Source: Rhynchonema sp. JSB1_4 (taxonomy: Eukaryota; Nematoda; Chromadorea; Monhysterida; Xyalidae). From it: a stretch of 64,000 bases of DNA. How positions within the stretch are numbered: position 1 is the first letter of the stretch; every line of letters begins with the position of its first letter. The position numbers were made by a program, and so were the translations under genes. The notes under the pieces are model-generated. The model ran no database searches and was not told where the DNA came from. It was given only the letters and a program-made list of their open reading frames with translations. This document shows, piece by piece, positions 22,870 to 35,997 of the stretch. Location: positions 1-64,000 of the forward strand of contig JASAMV010002482.1 of the NCBI GenBank assembly GCA_030248065.1, given 5' to 3'.

Positions 22870-25403
22870 TCTAGATAGTGTGCATGATCTGTTGTCAAAG
22901 CTCGTCCAGACAAACCGCAGTTAAGGACTCTACCTCCAAACAGCTATACACACAAACCAACGGTATGTGTTCTGGTCGATAATTTTTGACATCGGTGTTT
23001 CACATGCGTTCGTTCAAGTTAATTCTGCAAAGCTTAGCTATAAATCAATTGTCATTTTGACTCCGGTGTCTATGTAACAGCCGCACGTCCTCGCCTTCTT
23101 TCGGAACTCAAATTGATTGTCGGAAAGCTTGGGCTCGATATAGAGCACCCGTAAATTGTAGATGTGACGCTCTAATCACTTTTGAGCAATGCGTAGAAAT
23201 AGAAGTCTTGTGAAAAATTTGTTGGTCCCAACGTTTGGTAGTGGTACTCTGATCGATTGTCTGCATGTTCTGGGAAAACCCCTATTAACATCTTGGTATT
23301 GTGGCACACGAGCAATCTTTGTACATTGCAACAATTCATCGGGGATTGTACCTAATTATCCCTGACATTGTGGCATGACACTTCTCAATAGGTGCCGTCA
23401 AGGTTGGGCAAAAAAATTTAAAAAAAAATTTTTTTAAAAGGGTTTTTGAAAAAAAAAATTTAAAAAAAAATTTTTTTTAATTTTTCGGGGGAACAAAATG
23501 TTCTAAAACGTCAAAATATGGCCTTTTTGGGGGTTATTTTTTGTCATTTTTTCTCAAGGGTCGAAAAATTTTCTTCACAAAATCACTTTTGGGGCATGTA
23601 TTTGGTATCTAAGATGCCCCAAATGATGTTATTATACCTTCCCGTGATACATGAGACACAGTATGCATGTACTTACATGGTACTTTGATGTCATACCCCA
23701 TCGGGCCGGTCATATTCGACTGATTCAGCGACCCGACAAGTATTTCTGCAGCTTACTGTATATTCTCAATTCTGTATGGTTTATGAGTGAATCTTGCTTA
23801 TTCGATCACAAACTGTTGTGTCTGATACCACAGAGCAGCAATCATAGGTCCATAACAAGCACAGAGACTGTTGGATCGCATCTAAATGGCGTAAACACCC
23901 TTCATAAGTGATGCAAACCAAGTCACAAAAGTGACTTGTGAATAAGATGCATTTTTTTCGCGATTTTGCGCGTTTTTTAGGCAAATTTGGTAAAATTTCC
24001 CCGAATCTGAGACTTTTAGAAAAAAAATTTTTTAAAAAAATTATTTTTTAAAAACTTGTTTAAAAAAAATTTTTTCCAACCCTGGGTGCCGTGACGATTA
24101 CCCTCGTTGGTAATTGTTCTGTGATACAAAAATACTTCAAGCCGTTGTTTATCATGAATCAGTTATTCAACCCTTTGTTCCGGACCATATTTACTCAATG
24201 AAAGCAATAATCATGAACTCTCATCTTCTGTTTTACAGCAAATGTTCCAGTCACTTCCGAGAATCATGTAACCAAAACTGCCTTCGGATTGCGCTTAAGA
24301 TGCTTCTAACTCATCAATAAACATGTTCCGCGAGCATTGATACGGGCCGCCAACAGTTGGGGTTCGATAACCATTGGTAACAAGCATTCGTACCTTGCCG
24401 CGCAAACACATGTTTCAATGTCGGGGATAATGTGACAAATGATAATGTATACGAAAGTTTTGACTGCTCAAAAGGCTTCCGAATTATACTGTGTAATAAA
24501 TACCGCGATTTCTCTGATTCCCGAGGTTCTGTTCAATTACTTGCATGTTTTTGCATGACTGACGCCGATCGTAGATTGTACTGACCGTTCAGGAAATTTG
24601 AGATGTAATTCAGACTTCGTTTGTATGTGTGTTTGCAATTACGTGTGTTGTAGTACTTTTCTTGAACTGTGAGTACTGTCTTTTCCAAATGATTTTGTTC
24701 CGTTGTGGTCGTTGTTGTAGGTGTTATCACTCGATTCTGTGTAGTGTTTGCGTTTGTGTTATATTGACTTGCCTTTGCATTGATATTTATGCCGAATTAT
24801 TCTAGTATTATTGGAGCCTTTTCCCTTGTAAGCTATTTTGTTCAAGCGATTGCCAGTGAAGTTGACTGTCCTCGTTATTCTTCTGCACTTACACCCTGAT
24901 CTCTCTAAACAACACTGGGTGTCCATCTTGTGACGTTATTGAATGAATAAATGTCGTATGCCTGATAACTATTTGTAATGCGCCATGGCAACCCGTCAGA
25001 GGGTACGTGTTTTACGGAAATTAAAAAATGATACTGCTTGTTTTTGTTGCCCACAGGCATGCAATTTCCTGAAAATTAGAAACCCACGAAAACAGGATGG
25101 CAGCCATGGAAACTTGTCAAACATTCCGTTGTAAATCTATCTGATAGCAACGGTGACCTGACCAGTTAAGTCTTGATTCTATTTCTCGTTTTGGTATTCA
25201 AGCTTCACACAAAACATGCATGCTTATCTTTGTCAGATAACGACGTCCATTGGCTGAAAATCCCGTTTCAAAGGAACCAGCGACCACGGGCTGAACTCTC
25301 ACCGAGTGTGGTCATTGGACGTCATGGGTGTTAGTTACAATTTGCTTTTGTTTTTTTTCAAGCAGCTGGAAGAAACACACACGGATAACGGTAACTCTCT
25401 CAG
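22870..25403. other. intergenic interval with one hAT-type element
   Basis: Apart from the element at 23399-24084 I see no exon chain. The 5' exon or exons of the following GPCR should lie in the right-hand part, but no convincing start codon and donor were found. Confidence 0.5.
23399..24084. mobile_element. hAT-type miniature transposon, copy 1
   Basis: The element is 686 bp with 8-bp target duplication GGTGCCGT at 23391-23398 and 24085-24092. The tips are CAAGGTTGGGCAAAAAA and, inverted, CAGGGTTGG followed by A/T homopolymers. 8-bp duplications and CAGGG tips are diagnostic of hAT elements. There is no transposase, and the interior differs from the two other copies. Confidence 0.9.
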
Positions 25404-26746
25404 GACGACGCAACTGGGTTCAATGAGACGCTGCAAAATGAGACAACAACAACGTTGGCACCGAAATCCGCTCCGACTATACCTCCGCAGTACGTGTTGT
25501 ACATAATTCAAGGTCAGTCCAGGGTTCTTCTAGGTTACTACTGCCACATAAACGACACATTTGTTGCTCTGTTATCTATATCACTTCTTTGGTCTTCCTG
25601 CACTCTGGTACCATGTTGACCATATATAAACGTCATTTTGGCCAGTTCAGGTGGCTTCATAATGGTGGCGAATTTTTTGATCGTTGTCGCCGTGGCACGG
25701 TATCGTCAGATGCGAATGCGCAAGGAGTACATCATTGTCGCAGCACTGGCTTTCGCTGACACACTTGGCAAGTATTTTTCATGTGCTTACTCTCAACAAG
25801 AGAGCTGTGTGTTTAATAACACCTCAGACTTGACATTGAAGGTGGTGCTGCGTATTTTACGGCCGCACTGCATCGTATTCCGTTGATTCTCGCAGGCCGA
25901 TCGGGAGAGAAGGTGAATTTTATAAAAAAAAACCTATAGTTATTTCACTTAACTTGAGCTCAAGGTTGTCAATGATGCACCCAGGTTTTCAATTATCCGT
26001 TCACCTGTGTATAGGTGAGCGCCTGGGATTGCATGATGACGGTGCACGGCATTCTGTTTGTGCTCGGCGCGCCAATGGTGGGTACAATGTTGTTGCTGGT
26101 GTCAGTCGATCGCTTGATTGCTGTGGCGTGGCCGTTGAAATACTTCACGTTCACGGCCAAGTACGCCTGGACGATCAGTGGCATATTCATGTTGTATTGT
26201 ATCATAAGTTTTTTCACGCTCCTGATTGTGTCGTTTCTCGAACCGGACACGCCGCGTTTCGGCATCATTTGTCTGGCCGAAAGCGCGGTCGGCAATGACC
26301 TGTTCAAGCGGTACTACTACGGTAGTCGAGTGTTTACCGGCACCGCCAGTGTGATCGTATACGTCATTGTACCAATTCTGTTCGCACGCTATCTGCGCAA
26401 GACTAACGAAGGCAAGAACCAGAACGCAAGTGTGGTAGAGTCGCAAACGCGCACGCAAAGGCGTCTGATCGTCACACTGGGCATCAGCGCTGTGTGCACG
26501 TTCTTCTTTTACGTGATACCAAACATGGTTCGCACTCTGTTCGCGGGCTACTTTGATCCCGATGTCTGGCGTCTAGTTGTACCCTATATGGCGTCCATCC
26601 AGAACATCAACCCCATGTTGAACATATTTCTGTATGTGACCCGTCATGCGGACATGCGGCTGGCTATTCTGTCGGTTATTCTGTGCAAGTCCACCCCCAT
26701 GCAGCCGCCGAAAGTGACAGCGGTGGCAACGAAGACGACCAAATAG
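25404..26746 (+). CDS. rhodopsin-like (class A) GPCR, 5' end not found
   Basis: Seven-helix receptor of the plasma membrane; 324 codons seen in four exons: 25404-25512, 25651-25767, 25896-25912, 26015-26746. The N-terminal part carries two NET glycosylation sites. TM1 spans the first junction (YVLYIIQGGFIMVANFLIVV). TM2 contains LAFADTL. TM3 begins with the conserved Cys in SAWDCMM and ends SVDRLIAVAWPLKY, a DRL in place of DRY. TM7 reads NPMLNIFLY, replacing the usual NPxxY. The tail is short and basic. The third exon is only 17 bp and follows a GC-AG intron (CTTG|GCAAGT); this is the only combination found that keeps the frame. The start codon lies in an unidentified upstream exon. The ligand is unknown; the overall pattern resembles nematode-type SRSX or orphan receptors. 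Confidence 0.82.
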
Positions 26747-27960
26747 ATAAATATATAACGAGCAGCTCCGATGTCGCTGCATATCTTGAAGTTATTTTTT
26801 GCGTGCAGTATTTATTGCTTGCGAATCTTATTACTTTGTCGTCCTTCGAACACGCATACGATTTACGAACGAATTTTTCAAGCACTTGTGTTCTTTGCTG
26901 CCCCAACGAACTTATTATCTTTGCTGGAGCTGGTCCATCGAGACTGACGTTACTTCATTCACGCATGATTCTGACTTCTTAGTGTCAGTCGGTTTTCATT
27001 CATTTTAGTTACTGTCTGCATTGACTCACTGCGTAACGTGAGGTATAGGTATTTTTTGTACCTTTTTCCCTTTTATTTCTCCACTTGTATATTTTTCTAG
27101 TTTGTTTGGTGTGTGTCTGTTATACAGTATTCATGGTTTTCTATTTTTGCGATTTATTTCTATATTTTGTTACAGACTTGGAAATTATGATATCGGTGTT
27201 GTGATTGGATTCAGTTGTCTTCTTACTATAATGTGTTTGTCGAACATTGTTGGCGACCGTCGTGTATCTTACGAAATTGCGAAAACATATTCGATCACTC
27301 TGTCATTGTTGTGCACATTGTTGAAACGCTGCCGATAAGTTTTTATTCAATAAGCACTGAGGCCAGTTGAAATGATATGCATGACAAAATTAGAACCAGG
27401 AGTTTATAAGTTCAAGAGGTGCAGCCAGTGCCATGAGAAGTTGAATTGATCAAAGACACACTTCCAACTCCCGGTGTCTTGTTTCCGAGTCTTCAGCAAT
27501 GTCAGAAAATATTTTCTCGTGACTTTCCATCATTATCGTCTTGTCCTTGCCTTTCGAACCAACATCTTTACCGGCCGTCGGTATCGGGTTTGTTTGAAAC
27601 CTGTTCTGGCCAACGGCAATCGGGAACTGATTGGCAGTGTGGTAGTGCAGCCCTTTGGCACTAGTTTGTCCTGCAATGTCGACTCAGTGACACATAACTT
27701 TTGTTGGTGCGTTCGTCCTCACAAAAAGTCGTTCACAAAGTCAAGAAATGAATGTCGTACCTTGCATGCCGCTTTTCTGTATGAAACTTGTGCGGTACTT
27801 GGCGCTACTTTCCCGAGTTTTGTACAACCGACGTTTGCTTGATGTTTGACCGTTGAGGAAAGACGCGCCTGGGATGCGGAAAAATCATGATCATAACCTC
27901 ATACGAAAATTTTAAGAGTGTCATTCCTTGTGCGCTGAAACTTTTGATCGTAGGTGGAGC
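26747..27960. other. intergenic interval between convergent GPCR genes
   Basis: Both GPCR genes end towards this interval, so it should contain both 3' untranslated regions. A frame at 27474-27842 (122 codons) has no recognisable domain and is treated as chance. Confidence 0.55.
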
Positions 27961-30900
27961 CTAGAAATAGTGTATCAGCTCCCAGCAACGGTCAAAAGCG
28001 TCTAATTGGCCGAATGCCACGTTCGATAAAGCTACAGGAATCACGTATGTTCGCATGATTGTCACACTACCTTGGGGTCTACGCATGGTCATGGCTTGAT
28101 TCTTGTCCACACAATGGCTCATCATTCGCTGCAATTGCTGACGGTAACGACTGCCGAAAATCAGGTAGACAAGCATGGTGCTGGCTGAGTTGAACGATAC
28201 CTGGAATTGCTGTGGACCATTGGGATTAGAATTTAGACAAAATCAGATCTTAAAAAATGACAAATGACAGGCGAACTGACCAAAATGTTGCCGATTTCGA
28301 CCATCGCCTGGAACCAGACGGTCGTGGCCGACATCGGACGGAATATCTCGATGATGTTGTTGGCAAACGGCACAGCGTTGCAGATGAGGAAACAGAATAC
28401 GAGCGCCTGCATTAAGGGTGCTAGGCATTCGAGACACGCTAACAAAGCTTGGTCCACGACCTGGGAAGTGACTTTAAGTTCCCAAGTAAAGCTGAGAAAA
28501 CTGGTAAATTCAAATCGATACCGCACTAATTCCTTGCTTCGCCTCCGTCAGGATGGCTCTCGTTGTCTAAGGTTTTCGCTTGAAGGAACCTAGTTGAAAT
28601 GGTGCTCTCGCGGTTTTAAGCAGAAAAATCCTGTTCAAACTACCGGCAGCAAGTTTTCTGACTGCCCAAATCCGACCACATACCATCAGCATGACGGTCA
28701 CACTGGTGCTGTTGTCTTTTGCGTGTCTGTGGTGCTGCACGCTGCCGGCTATGGAGTGCCCCACCGTTGTTCGTCGTGTGTGCGTGAACGACGAAATCGA
28801 GGGTCGTTCCGGTTTAGCATTGATGCTGCTGAATATCGATATATTTAGTTGCTCGTCATCTTTGTCGTTGTTGTTATTGTTGTTGTTGGTAGTGGTGGTG
28901 GTGGTGGTGTTGTGGTTGTTGTTGCCTTTAACATCGGCCAAGTCCGCACTGGCCACCATCGGCGGGCTGTGCTCGCGAGTTGCGTTGAGTTTGGCCAACG
29001 AGGCCATGAACGATCGACGTCTGGAACTGGACCGAACTCCACTGTTCAACACCGTTGCATATTTGTATTTTCGAAACGAGTATACTCTAACCCCATGTTT
29101 TGATTGGCAACCATTGTTTTACCTAATGTCCAGGAGGCACGACGAGGCGACAAGTAAGTTTATTTGTGCGGGTATGCATATGTACCTTATTTTGACGCCG
29201 AAGTATAAAGAAGAAAGCGAATGCGAGAAAACGTGTGTCAATAGCAGCGGCATCGTTAAACTACTACTCGACTGTCTGGTCATTGGCACTACCTGTCCAT
29301 GTGGTAATGTTCCTTTGGATCCTTGCGACCGTAATGTGTGTAGGACTGTGTGCGTGAGCGATTCATACCGAAAGCCGGGGTGAGAAACCTAGAACAAAGG
29401 TTGTGATCATGAGAAAGATTAACCTTTCAGCGAGCTAAAAAATCATTGATGTACCCCTGGTTTTCCGTCGCTTGCTTGGCGCGTGCATGCTCGTTACGAT
29501 GAGTGCCGTTGGACACACAAGACGAAGCACCTGCAGCAGTGTTTAAAATCAACTTGAAATTTATGTCTGTGTGTCTTTTCGAATAAAAAACTTCAAACGC
29601 TAACCAGTGACGTGTTCTTGCCTGAGCGCCTTGCTCTTTCTTAGTGAGTTGCCGATCAAAATGGTCATCACAGACAGAACAACAAACGGCACAATGAATA
29701 AGATCAACATGTAGATTATGACGTTGTAGATAAGCTGTGTTAGGACGAAATAAACTGAGAGCAAATTGAACAAAAACTGAATTTCGCGCGCCGAAAGTCG
29801 TGTTAATGTGGTACCTGATATGTAGCATTCCTTGAGAGTTTTGTCATGCTGACGCTGTATCGGTCAATATGCCACTTAGAGTCATAGCATGCGTTCAGCT
29901 CGATCTCGAACCACCGCGGTACGGTTTCGAAAATGGAGAACAGCTGCAAATTGAATCATCGTCACGTAGAACGTGTAGGATTCTGTCAAACATCAGCATC
30001 TCTAAAAGCTGACTCACAATGCCAATAACAATCGCCGATTTCACCACGGTTGACGTGGCGAGGGATTGCGCGCGGAACGGATGGCAAACGCCGATGTACC
30101 TTAAAAACGGTTATGTTTGCGTTTGATTTTGGTTTCGAAAAATTGGTAAATAAAAAAGTCGCAAATAACAGTGTGTAGACGCCGTATTCTCCACTATGTT
30201 CTAGACAATCCAAAATCAATACCTGACTGGGAATGATTAACGATTTGTTGCAGCATGAGAATGGATTAGACTCGAAAATAAACGCGTGTGCTTGACATTT
30301 TAGACTGAATGAAGAGCTTTTTTTGTCGTGTGATGACCCGACGCTCAGATGATGTTTGTCACCATAAGATGGTGCGTGAAGCGGACAAGCGCCATGAAAA
30401 ATGTTTTCCCACGCACTACATGTCTGAACCTTGTCGACTGACTGACAGGCTGTGAACATCCTGAAGGCCACTTTAGACTTTGTCTCGTTGCGATACACGC
30501 AACATTTTCTGACGCGCTGATTGGCTGTTGGTCACGCATTAGCCAATCAACGCGCGAGAAAATGTTGCGTGTATTGCAACGAGACAAAGTATAAAGTGGC
30601 CTTAACAGCCTGAACGAGCTATGTTAAGAACTCATTAAGGGCTCCTCTCCTTAACTTTGGGAACTTGGGTGAAACCGCATTAGAACTCTAAAGAGAACCG
30701 AGAGATCGAGAAACAGAGTAGTGAATGCGGACGAAGACGTTGCTCTCCTCACCTGTGCACACTGATAAACACGGTGTAATAGACGTTCAGTGTCTGGGCC
30801 ATGATGGCAAGCGGATAGCTGAATCTGAAAAGACGACGGAAAACTAGTTTTGACAAATGTGTTTGAAGTGCACAATGTTCTCTCTCTGATCGTGATCGCA

Positions 30901-31814
30901 TTAGTTTTTCTTAAAATGTAGGTACATATGTATGTTTATTGATTCCTAGTTTGTTCAGCAAAATGGCATTTTTCAATCGCTTTAGTAAGCTTTTATTTTA
31001 AATGAAACTCACTGAATCAATCTAGGATACAGCTGCAAGAGTGCGTGTATCTCAGTGACTTCGGCTACAATCGGAAACACCAGGAAACCCAAGTTGAAAC
31101 TGAGCAGTGCGAGATCACTGCATGCCAGGGCGGTTAGCAGCCAGTTGACCTGGAACACTGCCGGAACAGTATACACTCGCCTAGCCCCGTGGTGAAATGC
31201 GTTCTTCAGTGAATGCTTTTTGAACGAATTTAGTGGTTACATCATGGTTCCAAATTAGCAGATAACTTCATGATGTGACCAGTCTTATAGTGAATATTCT
31301 TTGCGTAATCGTCATGGGTTTATACCGATAATTCGGCTAGGTTTTGTCGAATCATCTCGTCAAAGAAAGTCGTCGTACACATGAGCCCCAAATGAGCGCA
31401 AAAACTAACACATGTGTTCGACGACTTTATTTGAGAAGATAATTTTGACCACATCACATAATTCAGATCGGGTTCAGGTCACCATGCACACTGAAAGGAA
31501 GTAGACCTCGGGGGTGACCTTAACGACTAATGTTATCATGAACGTGCAAATACTTCCACATAATCATTTGTAGTGAAGGATGTTTATGCATAACCAACCA
31601 AAGACGATCGCATCTCTCGACGCAGGAAAACGGTCAAATTGACGAAATTGGCCAAAATTCCCAGAATGGCCACCGGCAGGTTGACATAGAGGCGGAATTG
31701 CTGCTGAATCGGACTAAATAGATGCTTCAGTTCGGGGCAGTGCAAAATGTAATAGGGGTCATCGGGATAGAAGAATGTTTCGTTGAAGTCACTCATGTTG
31801 GACTGATTTGGCAT
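27961..31814 (-). CDS. rhodopsin-like GPCR, FMRFamide/neuropeptide receptor type
   Basis: Seven-helix receptor of 508 codons, 9 exons: 31814-31599, 31149-31013, 30824-30753, 30099-30018, 29943-29815, 29776-29605, 29036-28684, 28406-28281, 28200-27961. Phases agree throughout. The N-terminus has NQS, NMS and NET sites. TM1 reads LGILANFVNLTVF, TM2 NWLLTALACSDLALL, and TM3 ends VHRYIGVCHPFRA (HRY in place of DRY). The block FETVPRWFEIEL after TM4 and the TM5 stretch VIIYMLILFIVPFVVLSV fit peptide receptors of the FMRFamide group. TM6 crosses the exon 7/8 junction, and TM7 reads FNSASTMLVYLIFGSRYR. The third intracellular loop is long and contains Thr and Asn homopolymers. A four-codon upstream ORF (31869-31858) may precede the start. 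The ATG at 31796 is an alternative start. The peptide ligand is unknown. Confidence 0.9.
30464..30603. mobile_element. hairpin MITE in GPCR intron
   Basis: Two arms of about 62 bp, nearly perfectly inverted, surround a 14-bp loop; the tips are AAGGCCACTTTA. It lies in the intron between GPCR exons 3 and 4. Outer CAGGCTGT words are also inverted, with a small indel. Confidence 0.75.
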
Positions 31815-32713
31815 TGGCCACCTTTGGTTGACACCACCGGCGTATGAAGCTGTTTTTTCAGTTACACATTTTATCTGCAATAAAAACAATTAATATCCGT
31901 GTTTACGGATGTGGATTGGTACACACCGGAGAAGTTCGATTAAGCGCCCTCGAAGCACTCTTCGGATTTGAGATTTAAAATAGTTTCTCAAATAAGCCAC
32001 CACCAGGTACAACGAGGTGAAACATTACTGAAAATATCCATGGATTGGGTCGTATTCGGAAAACATCAGTGGCGGTTTATGCGAGGAGGGACTTATTTGA
32101 CAATCTCCGGTGACAAAGATAGTCTCAGACCAGGAAGATGATAAACAATAACAAGGAACAAAACGATAATATTGAAGGAAACGGCTGTTGTCGAGGCACG
32201 GAGGCGGTGAGCTTGACCGTGTGTCAGTGTGTCAGTCAGGTGTGTCAGTCATATAACTCATAGTCATGATCTTTCGCTACCTGTACTGGTAAAATTTCAG
32301 CTCAAAATTTTCAGAACTTCGCACATTTGTCTGAAAGTTGTGTCAGTGAGTGCCTATGCTTAGTCCATTAGATCCCCTAACTCTAAAAATGAGTGGGATT
32401 ACACTTTTTGTTCCCATGTCAGTCGGACATGTCAGATACTTGTACATGCCCGCGTATAATAACCGCTGCATGACTTGAGTTTCTGACTGGCAAAATCTAC
32501 TAACATGATACAGCTGTGTGTGACATTGAAGTCTTGCAAAGGAGCAAAACTACGTAATAACGAAACAAACACGTGCGTAATTTATCGTTGTTGTTCAACA
32601 CAGCACAGCTCATCAACAAGCACGCAATGGTATTCGATTTGTTCCAGGTGACATGGATACACCAACGCATGCGTCTACCAAGCGGAATTCCCTTGGTCAC
32701 GCCCTACCTACAT

Positions 32714-32945
32714 AGATATTGGTCGCACAATGACCATATAAGAATTCATCAAATCAATCCTGATTTTCACGTTCAGTCACTCTTAACCACTGTGCTATTT
32801 ATGATTCTCACAAAACATTTTTACCTGAAAATAATCCAGCAAATCAACCACTTCCCCGCGCTCAAACATCTCTTTTTTCACTCTTTTTTTTTGCCCCACC
32901 CAACCACCCCCCCCCCCCCCCCCTTCCCCCTTTCCCCTTAAGGGA
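32714..32945 (+). repeat. repeat family A, copy 3 (decays into C/T homopolymers)
   Basis: The left 140 bp match copy 1 closely, including intact GAATTC and TTAA sites. From about 32866 the match continues only if each expected G is read as C or T, and the sequence ends in a run of C. This looks like base-calling or assembly failure rather than biology. Confidence 0.7.
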
Positions 32946-33617
32946 AAAAAAAATCAATTTTTAAAAAAATTCCAATACATACATAGTACATGTACCATAA
33001 TAAAAAATTTACATTACAATCCTGATGAGGTACATAATAATACAGTAGTCCAACCACAAGCTCATGGGACGCCTTGCCAGAAGTGTTTCGAATGTCTAAA
33101 ACAACGAAGGAGAAATTGGGTGTGTCTAAGCATTGTCGGCTTTCCTTTCTTTTGTTTCATAAAAGTCAATTTATAATGTTTACATGCAAAAAAGCGGGTG
33201 ATCAGAGGAACCCAACTATAGTGCAATTATTGCCAGCCGAACAACAAATCGAATATGATGTGGCTTAATATGACGAGAAATGAAGCCTGTTCCTCCATAG
33301 CTTTTATTGAACACGAGCACAGTGTTGCCGTGATAGATAAACTCGCGAATGACGTACCGGTAATTGGTCCCATTTGGCATCGTTTCCCTTCCACATGCTG
33401 TCAACATGTACAGTGTTTACGTACAGGATTTTCAGTCATATCCTCTGGAACGGAAGGCAATACGGCAAGAAAATGCAATCGAAGAAAGCATTTTCCTATT
33501 TTTCAAAAAAACAAGTCCACGTCAGACAAGACGAGATGTTAGTACAAGACGGAATTATGCCCTAAGGGCATAAAACTATGCCGCCTGATGAAACTGCATG
33601 ATACTGGAAAAATTTGA

Positions 33618-33756
33618 GTCTCGAATTCCGCACTGCAGTCGAAGAGCGTCGTTATTCAGCATTCAGCATGTGAATCACGCAAGTCAAGTGGTTCGCACCT
33701 GTGCTTCCAATATGCTGAATAACGACGCTCTTCGACTGCAGTGCGGAATTCGAGAC
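33618..33756. repeat. perfect ~46-bp-arm hairpin
   Basis: The left arm starts GTCTCGAATTCCGCACTGCA and the right arm ends with its exact complement. The loop is about 47 bp. No mismatch was seen in the arms. It is probably a young miniature element, although no target duplication is evident. Confidence 0.75.
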
Positions 33757-35398
33757 CTAAACTTTTCTGGTGTCGAGCTTTGTCATTTGACAAAAACTAC
33801 CCAGACTCCATTATTGCAATTGTCTTTCTGATCAATATGGTGTACCTGACCCTCTTGTAAAACTAATGACATTGTATTTGACCGATCGCTCTCAAATTGT
33901 CCGTGCAGGATCGTCTCATTTTTTGGAAGTCCACGCTGTAGAAGGTGGGAACAAATTTGGGCTTCTCAAGTTGCGTCTTGTAAAAATGGCGTGTGTTTTC
34001 ATTTTTTTAAAAAGCGCACTAGAGGGAATCACGCATACGTCGCTTAGCACCACCATGCTATCTAAAATTAAAGTCAGAACAGCTGGTACTGAAATGTTCG
34101 ATGTTCCCAGCAATAGTTGCCTACACATGTTCAATGCTTGGCCAAACTGAAGTCTCTGAAAGGACCGTGGCAGCACATCACCACAGAGATGCTCACAAAC
34201 GCAACGGTATTGGAGCATATTTTAGGACTAATCGCAATAAGCTACAGGGCAAGTCAACAATTTTATCGAAACCTTTTTTGTCATGGTTATACACTAAGCA
34301 ACATCTATTACTTGATTCTAAAGCATGAGCTTGTGCTCGATGCGTCCTTCAGCGTGAGATCAGGTCAAGACCTATACGTACATACCTAGAACCTGCTGTT
34401 TCGAGAAAGGCTTCCATGATTGTTGGGTCACACGACATAAACAACTGCAATGCAAATGTTGTGCAGCGGTTGTACCTACAGTCGAACCTCGTTAGAACGA
34501 CTTCCGATCAATTTCGCACGCGCGGCACGCGCTACATTTGTCTTGCTGTGAGAGCCAAACATCAACTGGCTGCTGCATCCACAATGCACAACGCTTGCCG
34601 CGCACGTGGCGCGCGCCGCGACGTTGAAAGTGGCCACAGAATTCCTCAGGAACTGCATTACTTCTTGCGCTCACTTGGTGCTGATGAATTATTGCTTTAT
34701 TCGACGACTTAATTTCACAGACAGCACTATTAGCCGGCAATACTTTTCACTCAGATGAAGGCCTAAGTGAGGCCTGGGTGGAAGCCTACCACTAATCCTA
34801 CTATTAAGTCCGAGCCCAAGCCCATGTGTAGGCCAAAGCCTAGGCACAGACTCTAAAATACTACCAACGGGGGCCAACTTTGCTAATACCAACCGGCCAA
34901 ATATAGTGTTCTGCCTTTGCACTACTCAAGATACCGGATATTGCGTCGCTTTTCTCCGGATGATAATCCGTCGTGGTGTCCAATACGACGCAATAACCGG
35001 TGGGAGGACACTTCCGGATATCCCGTCGAGCGTGACGGTTCCGGATATTCGTGTCCAGTACCGAGGATTGACCATGTATATCAAGATGAATATGTATAGT
35101 CAATCGTTCGCATCATGGCACTCCGCTCACGCAAAGCTACACCATATGACTGTCGGCAATGAATGCGTCTTTTTCCCCACATTTATCCCCTGAAACATCT
35201 CCAAATTTTGCAACGGTGTAGAAAACTGTTGTTTTAAGCAGCTATGTATGTAATTAGAACCGCATGTGCTAAAAGGTGGCCACCAAAGTATATGACACTT
35301 GCTCAAACTAACTTTACATTTTGCTTCGAAAATGTGTGTGCCGCAGCCATGTGCTGTGTAGCGTCAAAAAGTGCCATGAGCCGACGAATTGCCTATGG

Positions 35399-35997
35399 GT
35401 GATATTTTCGAAACAGTGTAAAGGTCAGTTGGGTGTAAAGGTCGGTGGAAAGCTCGGCGTGAGAAAGTTCAGTGTAAGCTCGGCGTAAGCTTGAAACATT
35501 GCACGCTGAGCAAGCAGCAGACGCGCGTTTCTAAACGAATGGTCAACTTTGACAGTCTGCTGTGCTAATGTAGATCGTTTGTTTGCAATCTAGTTCATTT
35601 AAGCTGGTTGCAGAAACGTTTTAAAGGAATATTTTTAAGTTGCCTGACATTCCGCCGTGAGGCTATTGAGAAATTGAACATTCACTGACGGCGGTACCAA
35701 AAAAACTTGATGCCGCTAACTGATCGCAGCACGAATTCAAAACGGCTCCATAAAAGGTCACGAAATTTATAAATATCGTTTAAAAACGCTTGTGCAACCA
35801 GCCTAAACAAGCAATATTGCAAACAGACGATTTACACTTGCACAGCAGACTGTCAAAGTTGACCTTTCGTTTAGAAACGCGCGTCTGCTGCTGGCTAGCG
35901 TGCACTGTTTGAAGCTTACACTGAACTTTCTCACACCGAGCTTTCCACCGACACTTACACCCAACTGACCTTTATGCCGTTTCAAAAATATCACCCT
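35399..35997. mobile_element. palindromic MITE, family B copy 2 (long form)
   Basis: The tips are GGGTGATATTTTCGAAACAG and its complement at the right. The arms carry the same TAAAGGTCAGTTGGG and AAAGGTCGGTGGAAA words as copies 1 and 3. The longer interior includes GACGGCGGTACCAAAAAAACT, shared with the decayed copy at 56634-57130. Confidence 0.75.

Noticed and set aside
28691..29383. 230-codon plus-strand frame with Leu/Val runs
   Set aside because: It is antisense to exon 7 of the peptide GPCR, whose trinucleotide repeat keeps the opposite frame open.
34478..34740. Start of a pogo/Tigger-like element (CAGTCGAACCTCGTTAGAAC)
   Set aside because: No matching right terminal repeat or TA duplication was found, so it is not called as an element.
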